This document shows positions 9,992 to 18,668 of a stretch of 64,000 nt of DNA, one piece after another. The DNA is taken from the NCBI GenBank assembly GCA_947499545.1, contig CANMOZ010000002.1, positions 124,001 to 188,000 of the forward strand, read 5' to 3'. Made by a program: the position numbers and the translations under genes. Numbering within the stretch: position 1 is the first letter of the stretch; every line of letters starts with the position of its first letter. The notes below the pieces were generated by a model. That model was not told the DNA's origin, made no database searches, and saw only the letters and a program-made list of their open reading frames with translations. Source of the DNA: an uncultured Saccharospirillaceae bacterium (GTDB taxonomy: Bacteria > Pseudomonadota > Gammaproteobacteria > Pseudomonadales > Oceanobacteraceae).

Positions 9992-10048
9992 CCGGCTAGA
10001 CTAACAGAAGGGTCGATATGGAGCGGTACCTTCAGGCGGGAGGTGGCT

Positions 10049-10435
10049 TTGGACAAGAATATGAAGATACTCATCGTCGATGATTTTTCAACGATGAGGC
10101 GAATCATTAAGAATCTGCTCAGGGATCTTGGCTTCACTAACACATCAGAAGCGGACGATGGGCAAACGGCGTTGCCGATGCTCAAAAACGGCGATTTTGA
10201 TTTTCTCGTGACCGACTGGAACATGCCGGGCATGACGGGGATTGAGCTTCTGAAACACGTTCGTGAAGATGAGCGATTAAAAGATCTCCCTGTCCTTATG
10301 GTGACGGCGGAGGCAAAGCGAGACCAGATTGTGGCTGCGGCTCAAGCTGGTGTGAATGGCTACGTTGTAAAACCATTCACGGCAGCCGTTCTAAAAGAGA
10401 AAATTGACAAAATCTTTGAACGCGTAGAAGGCTAA
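10049..10435 (+). CDS. cheY: Chemotaxis response regulator CheY
   Basis: Single-domain receiver that, when phosphorylated by CheA, binds the flagellar switch. Acidic pocket residues lie in [15 protein letters not shown], the phospho-acceptor Asp in [13 protein letters not shown], the conserved Thr in VLMVTAEA and the Lys in YVVKPFT. I choose the TTG at 10049 (128 residues) because GGAGG at 10039-10043 sits 5 bases upstream. A GTG at 10043 would overlap that ribosome binding site, and the ATG at 10061 would be too far from it. It is followed 12 bp later by its phosphatase gene cheZ. Confidence 0.96.
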   Translation: MDKNMKILIVDDFSTMRRIIKNLLRDLGFTNTSEADDGQTALPMLKNGDFDFLVTDWNMPGMTGIELLKHVREDERLKDLPVLMVTAEAKRDQIVAAAQAGVNGYVVKPFTAAVLKEKIDKIFERVEG

Positions 10436-10447
10436 CGGGACAGTATT

Positions 10448-11230
10448 ATGGGTGAGTTAAATGTCTCCGAAGGGTTGGCCCAGTTCAATGACCAATTCAA
10501 GGACATGGCCAAAGAGCTTGTTGAGAAGCTGGAAGGCAATGACCTTCAAGGGGCCGTTACGCTTATTGAGGAAATGCACAAGAAGCGTGATGAGGGGCTT
10601 TTTCGTGAAGTAGGTCAATTAACCCGAGCACTCCATGAATCGATCAAGAACTTTCATGTTGAAACCGACGAAGGGACAGATGAAAGCCATTCGGAAATGG
10701 AAGCCGCCTCTGACAAATTGAGTTACGTGGTTGAAATGACAGCCAAAGCGGCCAATAAAACCATGGACAAAGTTGAAGAAACGATGCCCATCAACGACAC
10801 CTTGTTGGCAGAAGCGCAAACGCTCAATGATGAATGGCAAAAGTTTTTGCGCAAAGAATTATCACCGGCAGAATTTCGAGAATTGACGCAAAAGATTGCT
10901 ACCTTTTTGCAAACAGCGGTTGATCATTCGCAATCGATCAACAGTAATTTATCCGATATTTTGCTGGCTCAGGATTATCAAGATTTAACCGGTCAGGTCA
11001 TTATGCGCGTGACCACCTTGGTGCGTGATGTTGAGCAGCGATTGGTGAATTTAGTTGCTATGGCAGGCCACATAGACAAGATGACGGGCATGAGCCATGA
11101 AGACTTGAACAAAATGGCCTCAGAGGGAGATGCGATGAAAGGCATTGGCCCTCAAGTGAATACGGATGTTGCTGACGTTGTGTCCGGCCAGGACGACGTC
11201 GACGATTTATTATCAAGCCTGGGTTTTTGA
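10448..11230 (+). CDS. cheZ: CheY-P phosphatase CheZ
   Basis: Dephosphorylates CheY-P to terminate the tumbling or reversal signal. It is a mostly helical protein of 260 residues. The family signature is present in the second half (LLAQDYQDLTGQVIMRVT), which contains the catalytic Gln in the QDLTGQ helix. The C-terminal VDDLLSSLGF tail is the CheY-P binding peptide. It starts 12 bp after cheY and is probably co-transcribed with cheA. Confidence 0.95.
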   Translation: MGELNVSEGLAQFNDQFKDMAKELVEKLEGNDLQGAVTLIEEMHKKRDEGLFREVGQLTRALHESIKNFHVETDEGTDESHSEMEAASDKLSYVVEMTAKAANKTMDKVEETMPINDTLLAEAQTLNDEWQKFLRKELSPAEFRELTQKIATFLQTAVDHSQSINSNLSDILLAQDYQDLTGQVIMRVTTLVRDVEQRLVNLVAMAGHIDKMTGMSHEDLNKMASEGDAMKGIGPQVNTDVADVVSGQDDVDDLLSSLGF

Positions 11231-11294
11231 CCTCCACAGGTCGAAGCCTGAACAAGAACGTTAAGGATCTTGAGGCTTCTGAAGGAGCTAAGGG

Positions 11295-13532
11295 ATGAGT
11301 CTGGATGCAGATGAAGAAATTCTTCAAGACTTTCTAGTAGAAGCTGGGGAGATCTTGGAGCTTTTGTCTGAAGAGCTTGTTGATCTAGAACAACGCCCAG
11401 ATGATCCTGACCTATTGAACTCCATTTTCCGTGGATTCCATACCGTAAAAGGTGGCGCCGGGTTCCTCCAAATCGGCCCGTTGGTTGATTGCTGCCACTA
11501 TGCAGAAAACGTGTTCGATATTTTACGTAATCAACAGCGCCAAGTTGATGCGGAGCTGATGGATGTCGTGCTGCAGGCATTAGATTCAGTCAATGAAATG
11601 TTTGACTGTGTGCGCAATAACAGCATGCCAGAACCAGCGGACCCAGCACTGATTGAACGCTTAAAAGTGCTGTCTGTTCCAGCCTCAGCTGCGCCTGCTC
11701 CGGCTGCGGAAGCACCTGCGGAACCTGCGCCTGCAGCAGAAACGCCTGCTCCTGAAGCCGCTGCTGACGATGGCTTTGATATGGGTGGAGGCGCTCCGGC
11801 AGCAGGTGAATCCGATGACATTACGGATGAAGAGTTTGAACAATTATTAGATGCCCTTGATGAGCCCAAAAAAGCTGAGAAGGCAAAAGCAGCAGCTGCG
11901 GCAGCGGCACCTGCAGAGGGCAGTGATTTAATCACCGATGATGAATTTGATGCGCTGCTGGATGAGTTACACGGCAAAGGCAAAGGGCCGAAAGTCGCGG
12001 GTACGGAAGAGGCTGCCCCTGCTGCTGAAGCGCCCCCTAAAGCAGAGCCTCCACCCGCACCTGCTGCACCCGCACCTGCTGCACCCGCGGGCCCGGGTGA
12101 AGATTTAATCACAGAGTCTGAGTTTGAAGACCTGTTGGATTCACTCCACGGTAAGGGTAAGGCTCCCCAGCCAACCACAGCAGCGGGTGGGGAAGCACCA
12201 CCACCTCCCGCTGAGCCACCTAAAGCAGCGGCACCACCGCCGCCTCCGCCACCACCGCCAGAGCCACCTAAAGCAGCGGCACCACCACCGGCCGCTGAGC
12301 CTCCTAAAGCACCGCCACCGAAGCCCGCGGCAAAACCGGCGGCTAAATCGGATGCGCCGGCAGCAGAGGCCACCGTTCGGGTGGACACCAAGCGGTTGGA
12401 TGACATCATGAACATGGTTGGAGAGCTGGTGCTCGTTAGAAATCGGCTGGTGCGTTTAGGCAGCAACAGCAGCGATGAAAGCATGGCGAAGGCTGTAGCC
12501 AACCTGGATGTGGTTACCGGGGATCTGCAAACCTCGGTTATGAAAACCCGGATGCAACCGATTAAAAAAGTATTCGGTCGTTTCCCTCGAGTGGTACGAG
12601 ACCTCGCTCGAAGTTTGAAGAAAGAAATCAATTTAGAGTTAATCGGTGAAGAAACGGACCTCGATAAAAACCTCGTAGAAGCCCTAGCTGACCCACTGGT
12701 CCACTTGGTTCGTAACTCCGTCGACCACGGTATTGAAATGCCAGACGAACGTGAAGCGAGTGGCAAAAACCGAACAGGATTGGTTGTCTTAGCCGCAGAA
12801 CAAGAAGGGGATCATATCCTGTTGTCCATTACAGACGATGGTAAAGGAATGGACCCGGAGGTTTTAAAATCCAGAGCCGTTCAAAAAGGTGTGATGGATC
12901 AAGACGCTGCTGATCGTTTATCCGATACAGAAGCGTTTAATCTTATTTTTGCACCGGGTTTTTCGACCAAAGAAGAGATCTCCGATATTTCCGGCCGAGG
13001 GGTCGGGATGGATGTGGTTAAAACCAAGATCACCCAGCTCAATGGCACCATTGCGATTCAATCCAAAAAAGGGGAAGGGTCAAGGCTGTCGATTAAAGTG
13101 CCCTTAACACTCGCGATTATGCCGACGTTAATGGTCATGCTGGGTGAGCAAGCATTCGCCTTCCCTCTGGTCAGTGTGAATGAGATTTTCCACTTGGATT
13201 TGAAAAAAACCAACGTGGTCGACGGCCAAGAAATGATTGTGATTCGTGAAAAAGCGATTCCGTTATTTTACTTAAAACGCTGGCTTGTCAGCGGTTTCTC
13301 CCAAGTAGAGGCACAAGCAGACGGTCATGTCGTGGTGATGTCTGTAGGTACCCAAAAAGTCGGCTTCGTTGTGGATCAGCTAGTGGGTCAAGAAGAAGTT
13401 GTGATTAAGCCTCTCGGTCGTATGCTTCAAGGGACGGCAGGCATGGCAGGTGCCACCATCACGGGAGATGGCCGTATAGCATTGATTATTGATGTGCCTA
13501 GCATGTTAGCGCGCTATGCACGAGCTGCATGA
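11295..13532 (+). CDS. cheA: Chemotaxis histidine kinase CheA with repeat-bearing linker
   Basis: Core kinase of the flagellar chemotaxis array. The P1 Hpt domain (about 1-125) has the phospho-accepting His49 in RGFHTVKGGAGF. The long Ala/Pro-rich linker (about 126-365) replaces a recognisable P2 domain and carries three copies of an acidic-hydrophobic motif (see the repeat entry). The P3 dimerisation segment follows (RLDDIMNMVGELVL). P4 has the N box (VHLVRNSVDHGIE), G1 (TDDGKGM), F box (IFAPGFST) and G2 (GRGVGMDVV). The P5 CheW-like domain ends the protein. At 745 residues it fits the Pseudomonas CheA class. Receptor coupling is through CheW at 18669. Confidence 0.96.
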   Translation: MSLDADEEILQDFLVEAGEILELLSEELVDLEQRPDDPDLLNSIFRGFHTVKGGAGFLQIGPLVDCCHYAENVFDILRNQQRQVDAELMDVVLQALDSVNEMFDCVRNNSMPEPADPALIERLKVLSVPASAAPAPAAEAPAEPAPAAETPAPEAAADDGFDMGGGAPAAGESDDITDEEFEQLLDALDEPKKAEKAKAAAAAAAPAEGSDLITDDEFDALLDELHGKGKGPKVAGTEEAAPAAEAPPKAEPPPAPAAPAPAAPAGPGEDLITESEFEDLLDSLHGKGKAPQPTTAAGGEAPPPPAEPPKAAAPPPPPPPPPEPPKAAAPPPAAEPPKAPPPKPAAKPAAKSDAPAAEATVRVDTKRLDDIMNMVGELVLVRNRLVRLGSNSSDESMAKAVANLDVVTGDLQTSVMKTRMQPIKKVFGRFPRVVRDLARSLKKEINLELIGEETDLDKNLVEALADPLVHLVRNSVDHGIEMPDEREASGKNRTGLVVLAAEQEGDHILLSITDDGKGMDPEVLKSRAVQKGVMDQDAADRLSDTEAFNLIFAPGFSTKEEISDISGRGVGMDVVKTKITQLNGTIAIQSKKGEGSRLSIKVPLTLAIMPTLMVMLGEQAFAFPLVSVNEIFHLDLKKTNVVDGQEMIVIREKAIPLFYLKRWLVSGFSQVEAQADGHVVVMSVGTQKVGFVVDQLVGQEEVVIKPLGRMLQGTAGMAGATITGDGRIALIIDVPSMLARYARAA
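11814..12161 (+). repeat. Three degenerate D-x-I-T-x-x-E-F-x-x-L-L-D-x-L repeats in CheA linker
   Basis: Copies at residues 174-190 (DDITDEEFEQLLDALDE), 211-230 (DLITDDEFDALLDELHGKGK) and 270-289 (LITESEFEDLLDSLHGKGKA) are separated by Ala/Pro-rich spacers of roughly 20-40 residues. The last two also share HGKGK. Each could form a short amphipathic helix. In vibrios a CheA linker region called LID binds ParP; these repeats are candidates for the same role, and ParP is encoded nearby. Confidence 0.85.
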
Positions 13533-13639
13533 GGTTAAGAACCAACATCACCAAAAGTGTGTTCAATTAAATCAAGTGCCAAGGAGGCTGGCTTGATTCA
13601 AGGGTTTGGTGTATTGATTGATGAGTTTGGTGTAACAGT

Positions 13640-14842
13640 ATGACCATACGTTTATTGGTCGTGGATGATTCAGGGTTCTTCCAGAAGCGGATGCGGGAGA
13701 TCCTTAAGGATTCACCTGACATCAAAGTCGTGGGCTTTGCGTCAAATGGGCGTGAGGCACTGGACGCTGTTGCCAAATTGAAACCCGATGTGATTACCCT
13801 TGATTATGAAATGCCCGTTATGGACGGATTAAGCTGTCTGCGGGAACTCATGAAAACGAATCCCACACCCGTGTTGATGTTTTCTTCGCTCAGTTACGAA
13901 GGAGCGCGCGTGACCTTAGATGCGCTTGAAGCAGGCGCAGTCGATTATTTACCCAAGAATTTTGAAGATTTACAGCGAGGCACCGCGGCCATTAAACGGT
14001 TATTGATTGATAAAATCAAAACCGTCGCGAGCAGTAAAATCGGGGCCGCTGGTCGAGCAGCACCCGCGGCTCCCCCTGAGCCACCACCAGCAGCGCCTGA
14101 GACCAAGCCGGCGGCTGAATCGGCACCCATACCCAAACCTCAAGCACGACAGGCGCCACCAACGGCACCAAGCCCTAGAGCCCCAACCGCAAAGCCTGAA
14201 GCCAGGGCTCCTGCACCCGCTCCAGCCCCTACGCCGGCTCCAGCGCCTGCACCTGCAAAACCTGCGGCAGCCAGAGGCCCTAAATCCTATTCACTGGTGG
14301 TGATTGGGACTTCAACGGGGGGGCCAGTTGCTTTGCAACGTATATTGGTCGAGTTACCGGCCAATTTCCCATTGCCCATCGTGCTGGTGCAACACATGCC
14401 TGGGACATTCACAACGCCTTTTGCCGATCGACTCGATAAGCTCAGCGCTTTGTCTGTCAAAGAAGCCGAAGAGGGAGATACTTTGTCGGCTGGTAAAGCG
14501 TTTTTAGCGCCTGGCGGTATGCAGCTTATGCTGGATAAAAACAAAATTCACATTGTGAAGGGGGATGAACGGCTCAGCTATAAGCCCTCTGTTGATATCG
14601 CGTTTGCTTCGGCAGCCAAACACTTTCCCGGTAAAACCTTAGCGATGGTGTTAACCGGAATGGGAGCGGATGGCCGAGAGGGCGCGCGCTTATTAAAAGG
14701 AACCGGCGCGACGGTGTGGACACAAGACGAAGCCTCTTGTGTTATCTACGGTATGCCCATGGCCGTTGAGAAAGCAGGCCTTTCGGATGAAGTCATTCCT
14801 TTAGGGAAAATCGCCAAACGATTGCTCCAAGAAATCATGTAG
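13640..14842 (+). CDS. cheB: Chemotaxis methylesterase/glutaminase CheB
   Basis: Adaptation enzyme that demethylates and deamidates chemoreceptors. It has an N-terminal receiver (1-125) with phospho-acceptor Asp55 in VITLDYEMPVMDG. An unusually long Pro/Ala-rich linker covers about 135-213. The C-terminal methylesterase has Ser225 in GTSTGGP, a His in VLVQHMPG and an Asp in LTGMGADG. At 400 residues it is longer than enteric CheB (about 350) because of the linker, whose composition echoes that of CheA. Its start is 108 bp after cheA. Confidence 0.95.
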   Translation: MTIRLLVVDDSGFFQKRMREILKDSPDIKVVGFASNGREALDAVAKLKPDVITLDYEMPVMDGLSCLRELMKTNPTPVLMFSSLSYEGARVTLDALEAGAVDYLPKNFEDLQRGTAAIKRLLIDKIKTVASSKIGAAGRAAPAAPPEPPPAAPETKPAAESAPIPKPQARQAPPTAPSPRAPTAKPEARAPAPAPAPTPAPAPAPAKPAAARGPKSYSLVVIGTSTGGPVALQRILVELPANFPLPIVLVQHMPGTFTTPFADRLDKLSALSVKEAEEGDTLSAGKAFLAPGGMQLMLDKNKIHIVKGDERLSYKPSVDIAFASAAKHFPGKTLAMVLTGMGADGREGARLLKGTGATVWTQDEASCVIYGMPMAVEKAGLSDEVIPLGKIAKRLLQEIM

Positions 14843-14876
14843 ATTCAATGCGGGCGTAGGCTAGGGAGTCTCGGCC

Positions 14877-15620
14877 ATGGATAGGCTCAGCGTCATAGGC
14901 GCCGTCGTTGCCGTCGGAGCGGTGCTGTTGGGCAATCTCATGGATGGCGGTGAGATGGCGGCATTAGTAAACCTACCGGCCGCCATCATTGTATTAGGGG
15001 GAAGCGTTGGCGCAACGTTATTGCAGACCCCGCCAAGGTTATTACCCCTTTCCCTTAAGATGCTGAAATTCTTGCTATTTCCCCCTCAGTATTCGCTCGA
15101 AGAGTTGCTCAAAAAGATTTTGAAATGGGGAGATGCTGCCCGTAAACAAGGCGTGTTAGGCCTAGAGAATTTCACCGGTTCTGAGTCTGACCCTTTCATT
15201 CAACGCGGGCTTACTTTGATAGCCGATGGGCATAAACCCAATCAGGTCAGAAATGCATTGGAACTGGAAATTGCGGTTAATGAGCAAAAAGGTCTCCAAG
15301 CGGCCCAATTTTTAGAACACGTTGCGGGCTATGCCCCCACGATGGGGATTGTGGGCGCTGTCTTAGGGTTAATCCACGTGATGTCCCGGTTAGAAGACCC
15401 CAGTGCATTAGGGCCAGGGATTGCGACGGCGTTTGTGGCAACGGTTTATGGGGTAGGGTTTGCCAACCTATTAGCCATGCCCATGAGTCAGAAGCTTAAG
15501 CATTTGGTATTAGAAGAAGCGCGTTATCGCGAAATGGTTGTGGAAGGGTTAGCAGCTGTCGCGCATGGCGAGCATCCCAATACCATTCGCTTTAGGATGC
15601 AAGCAATCATGGTGCAGTAA
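14877..15620 (+). CDS. motC: Flagellar stator subunit MotC (MotA family)
   Basis: Proton-channel stator protein of the MotA/TolQ/ExbB superfamily, 247 residues, with four predicted membrane helices. The first two are near the N-terminus (VIGAVVAVGAVLLGNLMDGG and ALVNLPAAIIVLGGSVGATL). The last two are around residues 150-205 (YAPTMGIVGAVLGLIHVM and GPGIATAFVATVYGVGFANL), carrying the conserved prolines that interact with the MotB-type Asp. The pairing with motD directly downstream (1-bp gap) matches the second stator set of Pseudomonas. Confidence 0.94.
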   Translation: MDRLSVIGAVVAVGAVLLGNLMDGGEMAALVNLPAAIIVLGGSVGATLLQTPPRLLPLSLKMLKFLLFPPQYSLEELLKKILKWGDAARKQGVLGLENFTGSESDPFIQRGLTLIADGHKPNQVRNALELEIAVNEQKGLQAAQFLEHVAGYAPTMGIVGAVLGLIHVMSRLEDPSALGPGIATAFVATVYGVGFANLLAMPMSQKLKHLVLEEARYREMVVEGLAAVAHGEHPNTIRFRMQAIMVQ

Positions 15621-15621
15621 C

Positions 15622-16533
15622 ATGGATACTCCGCCCCCTCCGTCACCCCCGGTGATGGATGAACACATAGAACGTTCCAGGCTCAGACGGACGTTAATTA
15701 CAACGGAAGCCCCTTCCAGTCATCGCTGGATGGTGTCGTATGCGGATTTTCTGACGCTCTTGTTTGCGCTTTTTGTCATGCTGTACTCCATTTCGTCCAT
15801 CAATGAAGATAAATATCGACAATTGGTTTCTCGTTTAAGCGGCGCGCTTAATTTGTCAGGGCCGAGTAGCGAGTTGCCGGCGCAAGTCATCGTGAAAGAA
15901 AAAATTGTGAAAGTCGTCGAAACCAAAGAAGTGAAAGTAGCCGTTCCGACAGAAGGCATTGCCGTTAACTTAAAAAAATCTGCGCGAGAAGAAGGAACCT
16001 TAGACCCGCTTGTCATCGGTTTTCAGCCTTTATTGAAAGCTTTTCAAAAAGTGAATGGCGTTGGTGTTGCATTGCATGTGGGGGATGGTTGGGTCGAATT
16101 AACCATGCCTTCCTCCATTGTTTTTGACAAAGGAAGCAGTCTTCTTAGCAAGCAAGGCGAGCAATTGATGAATCAGGTTGCTGAAGTGCTTGAGAAAACA
16201 GATTTTGCGATCAATGTTGAGAGCTTTTATCACTCCGGGAATTTACCTGATTCTGAACGCTGGGTGTCTTCCTGGGAGTATACGGCACTAAGAGCTGCGC
16301 AAGTGGTGATGTCGTTGGAATCCAGAGGGGTAGACCCTAATCGGATGATGGTCAGCGGGTATGGAGCTTATTACCCGATTGCAACGGATACCGATTCTCA
16401 AGGCAGAGCGATGAATAATCGGCTGAATATTTGGATAGGATTCTTTGACGAATTACGCAGCCGAGTCCTCCAACTGGAGCAGTTTGATCTATCCTCAGGC
16501 GAGCAGGAAGTGCCTGAATCCACGAACGAGTGA
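15622..16533 (+). CDS. motD: Flagellar stator subunit MotD (MotB family)
   Basis: Peptidoglycan-anchored stator protein. A single N-terminal membrane helix carries the essential proton-binding Asp42 (SYADFLTLLFALFVML). A periplasmic linker leads to a C-terminal OmpA-like peptidoglycan-binding domain (about 165-280) ending in SQGRAMNNRLNIWI. I choose ATG 15622 (303 residues), which starts one base after the motC stop. An in-frame ATG at 15565 would overlap motC by 56 bp and adds no family-conserved sequence. Confidence 0.94.
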   Translation: MDTPPPPSPPVMDEHIERSRLRRTLITTEAPSSHRWMVSYADFLTLLFALFVMLYSISSINEDKYRQLVSRLSGALNLSGPSSELPAQVIVKEKIVKVVETKEVKVAVPTEGIAVNLKKSAREEGTLDPLVIGFQPLLKAFQKVNGVGVALHVGDGWVELTMPSSIVFDKGSSLLSKQGEQLMNQVAEVLEKTDFAINVESFYHSGNLPDSERWVSSWEYTALRAAQVVMSLESRGVDPNRMMVSGYGAYYPIATDTDSQGRAMNNRLNIWIGFFDELRSRVLQLEQFDLSSGEQEVPESTNE

Positions 16534-16543
16534 GGAAACCGAA

Positions 16544-17341
16544 TTGCACGTGTGGGCAGTGGCAAATCAAAAAGGGGGCGTTGGTAAAACAACCACAGTC
16601 GTTGCGCTGGCGGGGCTATTGGCAGACCAGGGTAAACGGGTGCTTATTGTCGATTTGGACCCACATGGCTCGTTGACGGCGTACTTTAAAATGGACCCTG
16701 ATGACATTGAACCCAGTCTTTACGACCTGTTCGTGCCACCAGACAGCGGGGCCTTGAGCATTGGCAAGGTGGGCAGAGCCACCAGCTCAGAGGGCGTCAC
16801 TCTGTTACCCGCCTCAACGGCATTGGCAACCTTAGAACGTAAAATGATCGGTCAAGAAGGGATGGGATTGGTGCTGTCTCGGGCGCTGGCGGATGCTTGG
16901 GATGCCTACGATTTTGCTTTATTGGACACGCCTCCCGTTTTAGGGGTGTTGATGATCAATGCCTTAGCAGCGGCGGAACAATTGGTGATTCCCGTTCAAA
17001 CCGAGTTTCTGGCAATTAAGGGTCTTGAGCGGATGATGCATACCCTGAAGATGGTTATGAAAAGTCGACATAAAATCTTGCCTTACGTTGTGATGCCAAC
17101 CTTGTTTGATCGCCGTACGTCGGCGTCTATAGGTAGCCTGCGAGTCCTGAGAGATGAATACGGTGATGCTTGCTGGACAGACGTCATTCCCGTAGATACT
17201 CGTCTTAGGGATGCGAGCCGTGCGGGTATTGTCCCATCACAATTCCAACCAGGAACACGCAGCGTTCGCGCTTATCAGCACTTTCTATCTTATCTTTTAC
17301 ACCTCTCTAATGTAGATACCAATGAGCCCGCAAGCGCCTGA
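16544..17341 (+). CDS. ParA-family ATPase of the polar chemotaxis array (ParC/Soj-like)
   Basis: ParA/MinD-type ATPase with deviant Walker A NQKGGVGKTTT (about residues 7-17), LIVDLDPHGSL and ALLDTPP. In Vibrio the equivalent protein (ParC) forms a polar gradient that recruits chemotaxis arrays; in Pseudomonas the same position in the che cluster is annotated soj/parA. I choose a TTG start at 16544 because GAGG at 16532-16535 is correctly spaced and the P-loop then falls at the usual place. The longer frame from 16445 would overlap motD by 89 bp. The protein is 265 residues. No parB-like gene follows, consistent with a protein-positioning rather than DNA-partition role. Confidence 0.88.
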   Translation: MHVWAVANQKGGVGKTTTVVALAGLLADQGKRVLIVDLDPHGSLTAYFKMDPDDIEPSLYDLFVPPDSGALSIGKVGRATSSEGVTLLPASTALATLERKMIGQEGMGLVLSRALADAWDAYDFALLDTPPVLGVLMINALAAAEQLVIPVQTEFLAIKGLERMMHTLKMVMKSRHKILPYVVMPTLFDRRTSASIGSLRVLRDEYGDACWTDVIPVDTRLRDASRAGIVPSQFQPGTRSVRAYQHFLSYLLHLSNVDTNEPASA

Positions 17342-17603
17342 TGACCCTCTCTACGATTACATCGATCTCATGTGGGGTGAGACGCCGGCAGATGTTTCCG
17401 TTGATATTCCGGAATACGTTAGAGGTGAGCGAGTATTAACTTTGACGCATCATTGGCAATCTTTGTCTTCAAATGAAATGCAACTATGTTTAGCTATAAG
17501 GCTGCTTTTCATTGTGCAAGCACTACCATTTGGGCGGTTACGCAGTGCGGTCATGGAAGTCAGCAAGGCATTGTTGGTGGCCCGTTGTCATCCAAATGAA
17601 TAG
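17322..17603 (+). CDS. Small hypothetical protein between ParA and ParP genes
   Basis: A 93-residue product that I do not recognise. It is acidic at the N-terminus (DDPLYDYIDLMWGE) with a hydrophobic, probably helical segment at about 58-75 (LCLAIRLLFIVQALPFGR). There is no signal peptide or clear membrane span. The ATG at 17322 overlaps the last 20 bp of the ParA-type gene, and the stop is 17 bp before parP. It is the only sizeable frame in this 280-bp interval and is tightly embedded in the operon, which supports it being real. A function with the array-positioning proteins is inferred only from context. Confidence 0.55.
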   Translation: MSPQAPDDPLYDYIDLMWGETPADVSVDIPEYVRGERVLTLTHHWQSLSSNEMQLCLAIRLLFIVQALPFGRLRSAVMEVSKALLVARCHPNE

Positions 17604-17620
17604 CCCGTCAGGGAGAAGCT

Positions 17621-18490
17621 GTGGCTGGTGAACAAGCGCCCAAAAATAGGAAGGGGCATGTAAAACGTAACCCCCTAGTGCAATCCTATTTAGATGACCT
17701 GTTTTTGCCTGCTGGGGAAGCGGGCAAGCCTAAGGCTGTGGAGGAAGCTGTGAATACACCTAAAGCGCCACCCTCTGGCACGACTGAAACAGCCGGTTCA
17801 GTGTCTCGTGAGCAGCAATCCTCAACCAAAGAGGTCACTGAAGCACCCAGTCAATCGCCTGTCGAAAGGGTATCAGCGGTGACCGAACACATGGCGGAAG
17901 CGGCGCCCGTCGAGGTACCAGTCGCCACTGAAGTGGACGTCGTTCAAGCTGGCAACACCCTTATAACGCAGACCCCAGAGGTTAGGGCGTTTCCTGAGTG
18001 GTCAGAATACGATTTTGACTCTCTTATCTTTGAAGCCTTTGGCATACGTTTGGCGGCTCCGATGGAACGTCTTGGGGGCATACATGCGTTGGAGGAGTAC
18101 GAGAAAATTTCTCTCTTTGGCCAGCCTGATTGGTACCTTGGCGTCGTGTCTATCCATGGTCAAAAAATGAAGCTTATTGATTCAGCAAAGCTACTGATGC
18201 CCGAGCGTGGGTACAAGATGACACTCGAAGAAGCAAAATTTGGGGTTCAGTTAAATAAGACGGATTGGTGTTTGGCCTGCCATAGCCTCAAAGACTCCAT
18301 AATGATTCCCAACGCCCAAGTGCAGTGGCGTAAAAAGCGTGAACAACGCCCTTGGTTTATTGGCACTTTAATTGAGTACATGTGCTCATTGATTGATGTT
18401 GAGCGTTTAGTGGAGTATCTGGACAGCCTTACGCCACATCCGCTCCCTAAAGAACCCGCCAACTCCGATGAAACGGATAAGGGGGCTTAA
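17621..18490 (+). CDS. parP: ParP-like CheW-domain protein for polar array localisation
   Basis: A 289-residue protein with a low-complexity, Pro/Ala/Glu-rich N-terminal half (about 1-120) and a C-terminal CheW-like domain (about 140-270: VSIHGQKMKLIDSAKLLMPE and so on). In Vibrio, ParP uses an N-terminal Pro-rich region to bind ParC and a C-terminal CheW-like AIF domain to bind CheA and receptors, tethering arrays to the pole. The same layout and the position between the ParA-type gene and cheW support the call. GTG start at 17621 with GGGAGA six bases upstream. The neighbouring gene order matches Pseudomonas. Confidence 0.82.
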   Translation: MAGEQAPKNRKGHVKRNPLVQSYLDDLFLPAGEAGKPKAVEEAVNTPKAPPSGTTETAGSVSREQQSSTKEVTEAPSQSPVERVSAVTEHMAEAAPVEVPVATEVDVVQAGNTLITQTPEVRAFPEWSEYDFDSLIFEAFGIRLAAPMERLGGIHALEEYEKISLFGQPDWYLGVVSIHGQKMKLIDSAKLLMPERGYKMTLEEAKFGVQLNKTDWCLACHSLKDSIMIPNAQVQWRKKREQRPWFIGTLIEYMCSLIDVERLVEYLDSLTPHPLPKEPANSDETDKGA

Positions 18491-18668
18491 CGTTGGGCAT
18501 TGCTGATGTTGGCATGCAGGCTCAAGGAGAGCCCAGCAAGGATGCCCGTGCTGTCCTATAGTTAAGTTGGCAGCTTTTTTAAACGCGGTTGGCACTGACT
18601 TGCTTAGCCGTAAAGCGAACAGCCACAACCAACTTGCCTAAGTAATGCAGTGAAATGAGGGTGATTGG

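Noticed and set aside
11531-12766. 411-codon frame on the minus strand inside cheA
   Set aside because: It arises from the Ala/Pro-rich codons of the CheA linker, has a low-complexity Gly/Ala/Ser translation and is fully covered by a certain gene.
15565-15621. Longer N-terminus for MotD
   Set aside because: Would overlap motC by 56 bp; ATG 15622 gives the usual short cytoplasmic tail before the membrane helix.
16445-16543. Longer N-terminus for the ParA-type protein
   Set aside because: Overlaps motD by 89 bp and adds non-conserved residues; the TTG at 16544 with GAGG upstream gives a normal ParA start.
18560-18668. Possible sigma-28 promoter before cheW
   Set aside because: A TAAAG is present but no GCCGATAA-like half at the proper spacing.
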